The notes under the pieces were generated by a model. It searched no databases, was not told the DNA's origin, and worked only from the letters and a program-made list of their open reading frames with translations. The position numbers were made by a program, and so were the translations under genes. Below, one piece after another: positions 7,322 to 15,238 of a stretch of DNA of 22,113 bases. This stretch comes from JALZAA01 sp035316005 (lineage in GTDB: Bacteria; Actinomycetota; Acidimicrobiia; IMCC26256; JACDBD01). How positions within the stretch are numbered: the stretch's first letter is position 1; every line of letters starts with the position of its first letter. The stretch lies in assembly GCA_035316005.1 (NCBI GenBank), contig DATFXK010000055.1, positions 1 through 22,113 of the forward strand, read 5' to 3'.

Positions 7322-8212
7322 GTGAGCGAGCTGATCGGCCTGCCCGAGCCGCCGCCCGTCGGCGCGTCGGCCCTCCCGGCGGGCACCTACGACGGTGTGG
7401 GCGTGCTCGTCACGGGCGGCGGCACCGGGCTCGGCAAGGCCATCGCGGCCGAGTTCGCGCGGCTCGGCGCCGCGATCGTGATTGCGAGCCGCAAGGAGGA
7501 GCACCTCGCCGCCGGCCGCGAGGCGATCGAGGCGATCGGTGCCCGCGCGCTCACCGTGCCGTGCGACATCCGTCAGCCCGACGAAGTCGCCGCCGCGTTC
7601 GACGCTGCCGAGGCCGAGGTGGGGCTGCCGGGCGTGCTCGTCAACAACGCCGCTGCCAACTTCCCCGTCCCGGCCGAGGACATGTCGCCGAACGCGTGGC
7701 GGACGGTCGTCGACATCACCCTCAACGGGACGTTCCTCTGTGCCCGCGAGTTCGCCCGCCGGCACCTCGCCGCCGGGTCGCCGGGCTCGATCGTGAACGT
7801 CGGCGCGTCCTACGCGTGGACGGGCGGCCCCGGCTTCGCCCATTCGGCGGCGGCGAAGGCGGGCGTGAAGAACCTCACGGAGTCGCTCGCCGTCGAGTGG
7901 GGACCGTACGGGATCCAGGTCAACGGCCTCGTGCCCGGCCTCTTCCCACACGAGGACATGACGGCCGACATCCAAGCCAACCTCGAGCGCACGAGTGACA
8001 AGGACCCGTGCCAGCCCGCCATGCGCGTCGGCCGGCGGCAGGAGCTCGGGTGGGCCGCGACTTTCCTCGCGTCCCCGTACGGCCGGTTCATCTCGGGCCA
8101 CACACTCGTCGTCGACGGCGCGAACTGGCAGCGTCGCAGCCTCACCAACCCGCCCGTCACCACTGTGCGCGAGCAGATGGGTCGCGGGCCGTTCACGGTG
8201 CCAGAGGATTGA
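7322..8212 (+). CDS. 2,4-dienoyl-CoA reductase-type short-chain dehydrogenase
   Basis: This 296-residue SDR has the nucleotide loop TGGGTGLG at 31-38, followed by ASRKEEH. The Tyr of the usual YxxxK is missing: the motif is S175-AAA-K179. Instead Y164 lies 15 residues before the Lys and N113 (AANF) 66 residues before it. These spacings match Tyr199, Ser210, Lys214 and Asn148 of human DECR1, so the mammalian/peroxisomal type of 2,4-dienoyl-CoA reductase is the best fit. It would use NADPH to reduce 2,4-dienoyl-CoA to a 3-enoyl-CoA during oxidation of unsaturated acids. The GTG at 7322 is chosen for the strong AAGGAGG five bases upstream; a longer frame overlaps the crotonase gene. Its last codons overlap the next promoter. 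Confidence 0.88.
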   Translation: MSELIGLPEPPPVGASALPAGTYDGVGVLVTGGGTGLGKAIAAEFARLGAAIVIASRKEEHLAAGREAIEAIGARALTVPCDIRQPDEVAAAFDAAEAEVGLPGVLVNNAAANFPVPAEDMSPNAWRTVVDITLNGTFLCAREFARRHLAAGSPGSIVNVGASYAWTGGPGFAHSAAAKAGVKNLTESLAVEWGPYGIQVNGLVPGLFPHEDMTADIQANLERTSDKDPCQPAMRVGRRQELGWAATFLASPYGRFISGHTLVVDGANWQRRSLTNPPVTTVREQMGRGPFTVPED

Positions 8213-8236
8213 AAGTCCTCCGAGCCGGGGTATGTT
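8209..8236 (+). promoter_or_regulatory. Candidate promoter of the Crp-like gene (TTGAAA-N16-TATGTT)
   Basis: TTGAAA (8209-8214), which includes the TGA stop of the reductase gene, and TATGTT (8231-8236) are 16 bp apart and resemble -35/-10 elements of the housekeeping sigma factor. Transcription would start near 8243, giving a leader of about 106 nt before the TTG start, exactly at the hairpin element described next. Confidence 0.45.
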
Positions 8237-8241
8237 GAGTT

Positions 8242-8259
8242 CGGTTGAGTAGACAGCCG
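8242..8259 (+). promoter_or_regulatory. Hairpin element CGGTTG-AGTAGA-CAGCCG (copy 1), candidate ANTAR-type RNA target
   Basis: The RNA would form a 6-bp stem (one U-G wobble) closing a 6-nt loop AGUAGA. An element identical at 15 of 18 positions lies at 9153-9170 upstream of the GAF-ANTAR gene, with the same stem and loop AGCACC. ANTAR domains are known to bind RNA hairpins with six-base loops that begin with A. The G usually found at loop position 4 is absent here (A in both copies), so this is a hypothesis. Confidence 0.35.
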
Positions 8260-8266
8260 GCTGAAG

Positions 8267-8316
8267 TCGAACGTCGCTGTTGCCGGCCGATGACTGGGCA
8301 GTGTGCTGACGTTCGA
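8267..8316 (+). repeat. 9-bp inverted repeat in the leader of the Crp-like gene
   Basis: TCGAACGTC (8267-8275) and GACGTTCGA (8308-8316) are perfectly complementary across a 32-nt spacer, which itself contains a weak TGCC/GGCA stem. In RNA this would be a long leader hairpin ending about 20 nt before the ribosome-binding site AGGAG (8337-8341); in DNA it could be two operator half-sites. There is no T-tract, so it is not an obvious terminator. Confidence 0.45.
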
Positions 8317-8348
8317 TCGCGCTCAGGGCAGCGGTCAGGAGACGGCAG

Positions 8349-9059
8349 TTGCCCAATAACGACACGAAACGATTTAATCGGCTGCTCGGCGCGCTGCCGG
8401 AGGCGGACTTCGAGCGCCTGAAGGATCAGCTCCGGACTCGCGACGGCCAGCAGAAGTACCTCCTGGCGGAGTCGGGAGACCCGATCAACGAGGTCTACTT
8501 CCCCGTCGATGCCGTCGTGTCCGTCCTCACCCGCATGGACGACGGCGCGAGCGTCGAGATCGCCACTATCGGCAACGAAGGCCTGGTCGGCGTGAGCGTC
8601 GCCTGGGGCGCCGACACGATGAACCCCAAGGAGTTCGCCACGGTGCAGGTCCCGGGGACCATCGTGAGTATGGACAGGGAGGCGTTCCGCCAGGAGGTCC
8701 AGCGGCAGGGCCCCCTCGCGTCGCTGGTGGAGCGGTACACGCAGGCGTTCTTCACCCAGGTGTCCCAACAGGTGGCCTGCAATGGGCTCCACTCGGTCGA
8801 GCAGCGTTGTGCCCGCTGGCTCCTCCTGACCCAGGACCGGGCGGGCACGGACGAGTTCCCGATGACGCACGAGTTCTTGGCTCAGATGCTCGGCGTCCGG
8901 CGGGCGACCGTGACCGTGACGGCCGGAATTCTCCAGAAGGCCGGTTTCGTCCAGTTCACCCGGGGCCGGGTCGCCATCGTCGACCGGGAGGGCCTCGAGG
9001 ACGCAGCCTGCGAGTGCTACGCCGTGACCCGAGAGGTCTACGAGCGCCTCCTGCCCTGA
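8349..9059 (+). CDS. Crp/Fnr-family transcription regulator
   Basis: This 236-residue protein has an N-terminal cyclic-nucleotide-binding-like beta-roll (about 10-135, with INEVYFPVDAVVSVLT and GASVEIATIGNEGLVG) and a C-terminal winged helix (about 155-220, MTHEFLAQMLGVRRATVTVT as recognition region). The Arg/Glu phosphate cassette of true cAMP-binding Crp is not evident, so the ligand is unknown. The TTG start at 8349 is supported by AGGAG seven bases upstream and by a shape that fits the family. It has its own candidate promoter and a structured leader of about 106 nt. The next gene, a GAF-ANTAR protein, follows in the same direction, suggesting a shared signalling role. Confidence 0.9.
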   Translation: MPNNDTKRFNRLLGALPEADFERLKDQLRTRDGQQKYLLAESGDPINEVYFPVDAVVSVLTRMDDGASVEIATIGNEGLVGVSVAWGADTMNPKEFATVQVPGTIVSMDREAFRQEVQRQGPLASLVERYTQAFFTQVSQQVACNGLHSVEQRCARWLLLTQDRAGTDEFPMTHEFLAQMLGVRRATVTVTAGILQKAGFVQFTRGRVAIVDREGLEDAACECYAVTREVYERLLP

Positions 9060-9108
9060 TCCGACCCGACCCGATTTTCCGGCCCTTCCCTCCCCGAATT
9101 GTTCGCTG

Positions 9109-9129
9109 CCGTACCGAAATACGGTACGG
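9109..9129 (+). repeat. 8-bp stem/5-nt loop inverted repeat between the Crp-like and GAF-ANTAR genes
   Basis: CCGTACCG (9109-9116) and CGGTACGG (9122-9129) are perfectly complementary around AAATA. It lies 50 bp past the Crp-like stop. It could terminate that transcript, although only TCGCG follows and not a T-run, or it could be a dyad operator for the gene downstream. The half-site CGGTACGG also ends the repeat at 6464-6472. Confidence 0.5.
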
Positions 9130-9152
9130 TCGCGTACTGAAGTTCGAGGGGC

Positions 9153-9228
9153 CGGTTGAGCACCCAGCCGCTCCAGTTGTCTGGGGCGCATCGTCGTCGA
9201 GGCTCGTCCGGCAGTGGTTCTGCGCCCC
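9153..9228 (+). promoter_or_regulatory. Structured leader of the GAF-ANTAR gene: hexaloop hairpin (copy 2) and two mutually exclusive hairpins
   Basis: The element CGGTTG-AGCACC-CAGCCG at 9153-9170 repeats the one at 8242-8259. It is followed directly by CTCCAG-TTGT-CTGGGG (9171-9186). The GGGG of that hairpin also starts GGGGCGCA (9183-9190), which pairs perfectly with TGCGCCCC (9221-9228) just 4 nt before the ribosome-binding site AAGGAGG (9233-9239). The two downstream hairpins cannot form together, which is the layout of an RNA switch. Folding is inferred by eye only. Confidence 0.4.
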
Positions 9229-9244
9229 GTGGAAGGAGGCGCCG

Positions 9245-9958
9245 ATGGATGGACCCACCGACACCCTCGAGGACGAGCTGACAGAGCTCGCGGGCCTCCT
9301 GCTGGCGAACGAGACCCTCGAGACCATGCTCGGTCACGTCGCCCACATCGCCGTGCGCGCCATCCCGGCCTGCGACGCGGCGGGAGTCACGCTCTTCGAG
9401 CGCGACCAGCTGACCACGGCGGCCGCGTCGGGACCGCTGGTCCGGCGCGTCGACGAGCATCAATACAGCACCGACGAAGGTCCGTGCCTCGAGAGTCTGC
9501 GCACCGGGGAGCTCCGCCGGAGTCCCTCCTTGCAAGCCGACACCCGCTGGCGGAAGTTCAGTGGGCCCGCGATCAGCGAGGGCGTGGTCAGCTGCTTGTC
9601 ATTGCCGCTCGTGATCGGCAACCACGGCACCGCAGGCGTGCTGAACCTCTACTCGCAGAACCGTCCGTTCGAGCAGGCCGACGAGGAGATCGGCCGTCGG
9701 TTCGTCGCGCCGGCGTCCGTCGCGGTCGCCAACGCGAAGGCGTACGCGAAGGCCCGCGCCGTGATCGAGCAGCTCGAGGAGGCGCTGCAGTCCCGCGACG
9801 TGATCGGACAGGCCAAGGGCATCATCGAAGCCCGCGAGCACTGCGGGCCCGACGAAGCCTTCGAGCGGCTCCGCGACCTCTCCCAACACCGCAACATCAA
9901 GCTTCGCGAGCTCGCCGCCGCCATCGTCGACTCACCCGACACCTACCTCAGCGGGTGA
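9245..9958 (+). CDS. GAF-ANTAR signalling protein (putative RNA-binding antiterminator)
   Basis: This 237-residue protein has a GAF sensor domain at about 20-165 (LFERDQLTTAAASG, STDEGPCLESLRTGE, CLSLPLVIGNHGTAGVLNLY) and a C-terminal ANTAR helix bundle at about 175-232 (IEQLEEALQSRDVIGQAKGI, then DEAFERLRDLSQHRNIKLRE). ANTAR domains bind paired hairpins in RNA and prevent termination; GAF domains sense small ligands or redox state. The ATG at 9245 has a near-perfect AAGGAGG five bases upstream. The leader carries hairpins that could be its own target. A second GAF-ANTAR gene starts one base after the stop. The ligand is unknown. Confidence 0.92.
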   Translation: MDGPTDTLEDELTELAGLLLANETLETMLGHVAHIAVRAIPACDAAGVTLFERDQLTTAAASGPLVRRVDEHQYSTDEGPCLESLRTGELRRSPSLQADTRWRKFSGPAISEGVVSCLSLPLVIGNHGTAGVLNLYSQNRPFEQADEEIGRRFVAPASVAVANAKAYAKARAVIEQLEEALQSRDVIGQAKGIIEAREHCGPDEAFERLRDLSQHRNIKLRELAAAIVDSPDTYLSG

Positions 9959-9959
9959 T

Positions 9960-10649
9960 GTGACGCCGGGCGAGGGCGGGAGGACGCAGCTCTCCGAGAT
10001 CCTCGTCTTCGAGAAGGCTTTCGACGACACGGCGCAGGATGTCGCTGACCTTGCGCTGAGCTCGCTCGAGCAGTGCGACGGCGTCGGCATGCAGCTCGTC
10101 GACGCCGACGGGCTCAGTACGCGCTTCTTCACGGATGCACGCAGCTCGCGCTTCGACGCCCTCCAGGAACAGCTCGACGAGGGGCCCTGCGTCGCGTGCC
10201 TCCGCACCGGAGAGCTGCACGATCTCGAGCCCATCACGTCCGACGAGCGCTGGCCGAGCTTCGCGCCCCCCGCCCGCCGCGCAGGTCTCATCGCCTGCCT
10301 TGCGCTGCCGCTCGTCGCGCGGGGCGTGCTGATCGGCGCCCTGAACCTGTACGCCTGGCCGGTCGTCGGATTCCCGGGCTGGGACCGGCAAACCGCCCGC
10401 AATTTCGCCGCACGTGCATCGATCTCACTGGCGAGCGCCCGCGTCTACGCCCGCACGCAGGTGATCATCGCCGAGCTCCGAGCCCGAGTGGCCGAGCCCG
10501 ACGACATCGTCCACCAGGCTCATGGTGTGCTGATGGTGACCGGCAACACGAACCTCGAGGACGCCATCGGGCGGCTGGTCGAGCTTGCGCGCTCTCAGGA
10601 CGGCACGCTCGAGGAGGCCGCCCAGTCCGTCCTCGATTCAGTCGCCTGA
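9960..10649 (+). CDS. Second GAF-ANTAR-like protein, with a divergent ANTAR segment
   Basis: This 229-residue protein has the same plan as its neighbour: GAF at about 20-160 (VGMQLVDADGLSTRFFTDA, LDEGPCVACLRTGELHDLEP, CLALPLVARGVLIGALNLYA) and a C-terminal helical segment at about 168-228. The C-terminal part (IAELRARVAEPDDIVHQAHGV, NLEDAIGRLVELARSQDGTL) aligns with ANTAR but keeps fewer of its typical residues, for example VHQAHGVLM for IGQAKGIIE, so RNA binding may be weak or lost. The GTG start lies 1 bp after the previous stop with no clear ribosome-binding site, so translation is probably coupled. It may form a heterodimer with the first protein, which is inference. The stop is 16 bp from a convergent gene. 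Confidence 0.85.
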   Translation: MTPGEGGRTQLSEILVFEKAFDDTAQDVADLALSSLEQCDGVGMQLVDADGLSTRFFTDARSSRFDALQEQLDEGPCVACLRTGELHDLEPITSDERWPSFAPPARRAGLIACLALPLVARGVLIGALNLYAWPVVGFPGWDRQTARNFAARASISLASARVYARTQVIIAELRARVAEPDDIVHQAHGVLMVTGNTNLEDAIGRLVELARSQDGTLEEAAQSVLDSVA

Positions 10650-10665
10650 GGCGCTGCCCTCGCTC

Positions 10666-12063
10666 CTAGCCGACCTTCTTCAGGAACGGTGTGAGGTTCT
10701 GGAGGAACTCGTTGTTCGGGCTGGCGCCGGCAGGGTCGTTGTGCGCGTAGTTCGCCTCGCCGTCGATCAGGACCAGCCGGTCGTGCGAGATCCCTGACTG
10801 GTCGGCGAGCACCGTCGCGCCGTCGAGCACGCGCTGCCCGCCGAGCGCGGCGCCGAAGGCGTAGATGCGAAGCCCCTTCGGCAGGTCATGCCCGTGCGTC
10901 GCGTGCACGTCGAGGATCGCCTGCGTGTCGTTGGCGTTCCCGGCCGCCACCGCGCTGGAGTCGATCGTCAGCCGCTGCGGGTGGTACCACGCGGTGCCGT
11001 CGAGGCTCTGGAGACCCCAGCCCGAGAACATCTCGGCGTAGCGCTGGATGGGCGTGAGCGCGCCCGTGCCGTCCCAGCCGCGCGGGTCGCCGCTGTCCTT
11101 CAGTTGCCCGAGGTGCGCCTGGGCGGCGCGCAGGCCCATCGGCGACGTCTTGACGTCGAGGGCGTACCCGTACTGGCCCTCGTTCGTCGGCGCGACCGGC
11201 GGCTTCAGGTTGGCGGGCAGCGCGGGCCATGCGTACCCGAGAGAAGCGTCGTTCGGCGCGATCTTCACCCCGGTCGATCCCGTCGAATTGAACAAGCCGG
11301 CATACGGAGCGGGGATGCCGCCGAAGGTGAGCCACGGGGTCCCGCTCTGGAGGGCCTGCAGCTGCATCGTCGCCTGGTCGGGGCTCGCGGGCGTGGGACT
11401 GCTGCCGCCGTCGATGAAGACGAGGCCGGAAAGGTCCTTGGCGCCGGCCTTCCCGTTGAAGTCCCACGTCGCGTAGGCGGTGGTGATCGACCCGCCGAGG
11501 GAGTGGCCGCCGAGCACGACCTTGCCGCCCTGCTTCTTGGCTTGCTCCATGACGCGCCGGATGTCCTGTACGGCGACGTTCATGCCCCAGTCACGCGCGA
11601 ACGCGACGTCGGAGTCGGGGATGAACTGGAAGTGCTTCGTGATGCTCGGGTCGGTGACGAAGCCGAGGTAGTAGTCGAACAGCTGCTTCGGGGTGGCCTT
11701 GCCCTTCTTGGCCTGGTTGAGCACCGAGTGGTCCTCGAGGATGTTCTCCCGGCGCTCGACCGCCCAGACCTGCCAGCCCTTCGACCGGCGGACGATGTCC
11801 TTGGCGAGCGGCTCGAAGTAGGCCGCGCTCGCCGACGTGCCGGGCACGAGGACGAGGACGTTCTTGGCGTCGCTCGGCCCGGTCTCGAGGATGCCGACCT
11901 TGTTGTACTTGGCCGGCGTACCCGGAGCGTTGTACCCCGGGATCCGCTCGAACCTGACGTCGACCTTCTGGTTACCACCTGCACCGGCTGCCGGCGCGAG
12001 CGTCGCCAGCGCCAGCACCACTGCCGCGACGAGCAGCACGAGCCTTCGTGTCGTTGAGGTCAT
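10666..12063 (-). CDS. Secreted alpha/beta hydrolase
   Basis: This 465-residue protein starts with a signal peptide (MTSTTRRLVLLVAAVVLALA, cleavage probably after AAGA). An alpha/beta-hydrolase core follows: LVLVPGTSASA near 70-80 as oxyanion strand, then the nucleophile elbow GGHSLGGS with S188. The acid and His are harder to place; candidates lie in the last 90 residues (VLIDGEANYAHNDP). It is larger than the cutinase-like pair at 3744-5853 and lacks their CC motif, so it is a different subfamily. It is the last gene of a minus-strand run whose 253-residue hydrolase overlaps its ATG by 4 bp (ATGA). The substrate is unknown, probably a lipid or ester outside the cell. Confidence 0.85.
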   Translation of the reverse strand: MTSTTRRLVLLVAAVVLALATLAPAAGAGGNQKVDVRFERIPGYNAPGTPAKYNKVGILETGPSDAKNVLVLVPGTSASAAYFEPLAKDIVRRSKGWQVWAVERRENILEDHSVLNQAKKGKATPKQLFDYYLGFVTDPSITKHFQFIPDSDVAFARDWGMNVAVQDIRRVMEQAKKQGGKVVLGGHSLGGSITTAYATWDFNGKAGAKDLSGLVFIDGGSSPTPASPDQATMQLQALQSGTPWLTFGGIPAPYAGLFNSTGSTGVKIAPNDASLGYAWPALPANLKPPVAPTNEGQYGYALDVKTSPMGLRAAQAHLGQLKDSGDPRGWDGTGALTPIQRYAEMFSGWGLQSLDGTAWYHPQRLTIDSSAVAAGNANDTQAILDVHATHGHDLPKGLRIYAFGAALGGQRVLDGATVLADQSGISHDRLVLIDGEANYAHNDPAGASPNNEFLQNLTPFLKKVG

Positions 12064-12821
12064 CGTTGAACCCCCTCGAGGAAGCCGACGATCGCATGCT
12101 TGAACTCGCGGTGGTACGGCGCGCCGAGGTGGTCACCCTTCACCATGCGCAGGCGGGCTGAGGGCAGCCGCGCCGCCAGCGCGTCGGGCGACCGGATGAG
12201 CGTGTCACCGGTGCCCGCGATCACGAGGGTCGGCACGGTGATCGCGTCGTAGCGCACCGAGTATCGGAGAGCCGCGGAACGGCTCAGCGCGGCGAGCGCC
12301 CGCCGGTCGGCGCCGGTGGCGTCGGCGAACTCCCGGAACGCCTTGCCTGCGAGGCTGTCGATGGCCGACGGGTCGTCGGCGAGGAGCGCGGCGGCAATCG
12401 CCTCCGGATTGCGGCCGCCGGACCGCGGCGGGACGACGGTTTTGCCAACGCCGCCGAGCACGAGCGAACGCGCCCGGGGCTCGTCCGGCACCAGCCTCGC
12501 CGCCACCATGGCGCCCATCGAGTAGCCGACCACGTCGACCTGCTCGACGCCGAGATGGTCGAGCACCGCCCGGGCGTCGCGCACCATCGTGTCGTCGGCG
12601 TATCGCTCTGGATCGTGCGGCTTGTCCGAGGCACCGTGGCCCCGGGCGTCCGTCGCGATGACCCGCCGTCCGTGGTCGACCAGTGCGTCGATCATCCCGG
12701 ATCGGCCCCAGTTGAGCGCGTGGTCGGCGCCGAACCCGTGGAGCAGCAACACGTCGGGCCCTGCACCGCGGGCCGTGTACGCGATGCGGGCTCCGTCGAA
12801 CGACGCCACCGAGTCAGGCAT
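12060..12821 (-). CDS. Cytosolic alpha/beta hydrolase
   Basis: This 253-residue protein has a standard small alpha/beta-hydrolase fold: LLLHGFG (25-31) with the oxyanion hole, DARGHGASDKP (58-68), the nucleophile elbow GYSMGA with S101, the acid D206 in AGTGDTLI and the His H231 in KGDHLGAP. There is no signal peptide. The ATG at 12821 is chosen because it gives the conserved start and overlaps the TetR stop by 8 bp; the longer open frame is Ser/Arg-rich and lies over the TetR gene. The stop overlaps the next ATG as ATGA. The tight spacing suggests one operon under the TetR protein. The function could be ester or lactone hydrolysis; the substrate cannot be read from sequence. Confidence 0.9.
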   Translation of the reverse strand: MPDSVASFDGARIAYTARGAGPDVLLLHGFGADHALNWGRSGMIDALVDHGRRVIATDARGHGASDKPHDPERYADDTMVRDARAVLDHLGVEQVDVVGYSMGAMVAARLVPDEPRARSLVLGGVGKTVVPPRSGGRNPEAIAAALLADDPSAIDSLAGKAFREFADATGADRRALAALSRSAALRYSVRYDAITVPTLVIAGTGDTLIRSPDALAARLPSARLRMVKGDHLGAPYHREFKHAIVGFLEGVQR

Positions 12822-13455
12822 GAAGGGCACGCTCCGTTGCGCTGACGAGCTCGGACGCCAGCGCGTCGAGGTCGAGCGAGTCGGGGTCGGTGACCGCGAG
12901 CAGCGAGATGCCGCGCAGCGTCCCGATGAGCAGCGCGGCGTGGGCGACGGGATCGATGTCGCGCCGAACCTCGCCACGGGCGATGCCCTCACGCAGGTAG
13001 TGCTCGACTATCGCCCGGACATTGCGGTGGAGGCGGTTCACGGCGGGTAGGAACGCCGGCTCCGATCCGAGCGCTTCGCCCAGCAACACGCACGCGGCAC
13101 GAACCTGGAGCTCCGGGCCGCGCAGGCTGTCGACGTAGACCCGCAGCCAGACGAGGAGCGCGGGCAGCCCTTGCCGGTGCTCGAGCGCGGGCTCGAACAG
13201 ACGCGTCCGGAACCGCTCCACGAGATAGTCGGCCAGGGCCAGGAGCAGCCCCTCCTTGGAGCCGAAGAGATACGTGGGGAGCCCGCGGCTGCAGCCGGCG
13301 GTAGCGGCGATGTCGCCGAGGCTGGCCCGGGCCGTGCCGCGGGTCGCGACGAGCGACGCGGCCGCTTCGAGGAGCCGCTCCTCCGACGCGGCGCGCCGCT
13401 CCGCTTGTGTCCGTCGCGTCCGCTCCCTCAACGCCGGCACGAGCCCCCGATCCAC
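12814..13455 (-). CDS. TetR-family transcription regulator
   Basis: This 213-residue protein has an N-terminal helix-turn-helix at about 25-72 (ERLLEAAASLVATRGTARAS, then LGDIAATAGCSRGLPTYLFG and SKEGLL), the classic TetR signature, and a helical ligand-binding domain after it. It heads the minus-strand run with two hydrolases and overlaps the first by 8 bp, so it probably controls that operon and itself, perhaps also the divergent aldo/keto reductase 80 bp away. The GTG at 13455 is the longest start; a GTG at 13440 is also possible, and neither has a clear ribosome-binding site. Confidence 0.88.
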   Translation of the reverse strand: MDRGLVPALRERTRRTQAERRAASEERLLEAAASLVATRGTARASLGDIAATAGCSRGLPTYLFGSKEGLLLALADYLVERFRTRLFEPALEHRQGLPALLVWLRVYVDSLRGPELQVRAACVLLGEALGSEPAFLPAVNRLHRNVRAIVEHYLREGIARGEVRRDIDPVAHAALLIGTLRGISLLAVTDPDSLDLDALASELVSATERALHA

Positions 13456-13536
13456 TGCGATGCTGCCTGCATCCGCTGCCGCCGTCAGATCCTGGCCCGG
13501 CGTTCAGCATTTTGTCCACTGCGTATGCTCCCGGGG
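13456..13536. promoter_or_regulatory. Divergent promoter region between the TetR gene and the aldo/keto reductase gene
   Basis: This 81-bp space must hold both promoters. AGCAT (13506-13510) and ATGCT (13525-13529) form a short inverted repeat with a 14-bp spacer and could be part of a TetR operator. No convincing -35/-10 pair stands out. Confidence 0.3.
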
Positions 13537-14472
<936 letters not shown>

Positions 14473-14478
14473 CCCGCG

Positions 14479-15238
14479 ATGGTCGACGAGCTGATCGAAC
14501 TGGAGACCGGCGCGCGCCTGCACTACCGCCGGTCCGGGAGTGGCGAGCCGCTGCTGCTGGTCATGGGCACGGCGGCGTCGCTCGGGATGTGGATGCCGAT
14601 GGAGGCGACGCTCGCCGACCGCTTCGACGTCGTCAGCTTCGACTACCGCGGGCTCGGCGATTCCGAGCGCGGTGACCCGATCACAGCCGCGACACTCGCC
14701 GATGACGCGCACGCCCTGCTCGGAGCGCTGTCGATCCCTCGCGCCCACGTGCTGGGGTGGTCGCTCGGCAGCGTGGTTGCCCAGGAGCTGTCGCTTGCCG
14801 TCCCGACCTCGTTGCGAGCCTCGTCCTGTACGGCACGTGGGCCCGTCCCGACGGCGTCATGACCGCGCTCATGACCGCGCTGAAGTACCCGTGGGACCGG
14901 GGCGACCTCGCGACCGCGCTGGCAACGCTCGGGGTCGTCTACTCGGCCGAGTTCCTGGCGTCACCCGAGTTCGAGACGTTTCTCGCGTGGACGGCCCCGC
15001 TCGCTCCATCGACGCCCGAGCAGATCCGCACCGTCGCCGAGCAGTGGCAGGTCGACCTCGACGTCGACAACCTGGACCGCCTCGGAGCTGTGACCGCGCC
15101 CGCGCTCGCGCTCACCGGATCACGTTCGAGCTGATGACCGGCACGGGCGCGAGCCACGGCCTGATGTTCGAGCGCACCGATGACTTCCTCCGCACGGTGC
15201 TGACGTTCCTCGATCAGCACCCGATCGCGGCGCCCTAG
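14479..15238 (+). pseudogene. Alpha/beta hydrolase pseudogene with two frame lesions
   Basis: The first frame (from ATG 14479) encodes a normal hydrolase start: LLLVMGTAASLGMW, SFDYRGLGDSE and the nucleophile elbow GWSLGSVVAQEL. Near 14803 the coding frame changes by one missing base; the homologous sequence continues as PDLVASLVLYGTWARPDG up to TAPALALTG. At about 15117 the reading changes again and resumes as FELMTGTGASHGLMFERTDD to the stop at 15238. At this second point roughly 20 residues that normally hold the catalytic Asp loop (TGSxDxxxP) are absent, so it is a true deletion and not just a base miscall. The His (ASHG) remains. The product cannot be a normal esterase. The stop codon is shared with a convergent gene. 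Confidence 0.8.

Noticed and set aside
8264..8279. A second LexA box at GTCGAACGTCG
   Set aside because: Only the left half TCGAAC matches; the right half GTTCGA is missing at the required four-base spacing. The related GTTCGA occurs 36 bp further on as part of the long inverted repeat.
11714..11725. A third copy of the GGTTGAGCACC element
   Set aside because: It is inside the secreted hydrolase gene and lacks the CAGCCG arm, so it cannot form the hairpin.
13525..13527. ATG at 13525 as the start of the aldo/keto reductase
   Set aside because: It adds MLPG to a conserved N-terminus and has no ribosome-binding site. It remains possible if the mRNA is leaderless.
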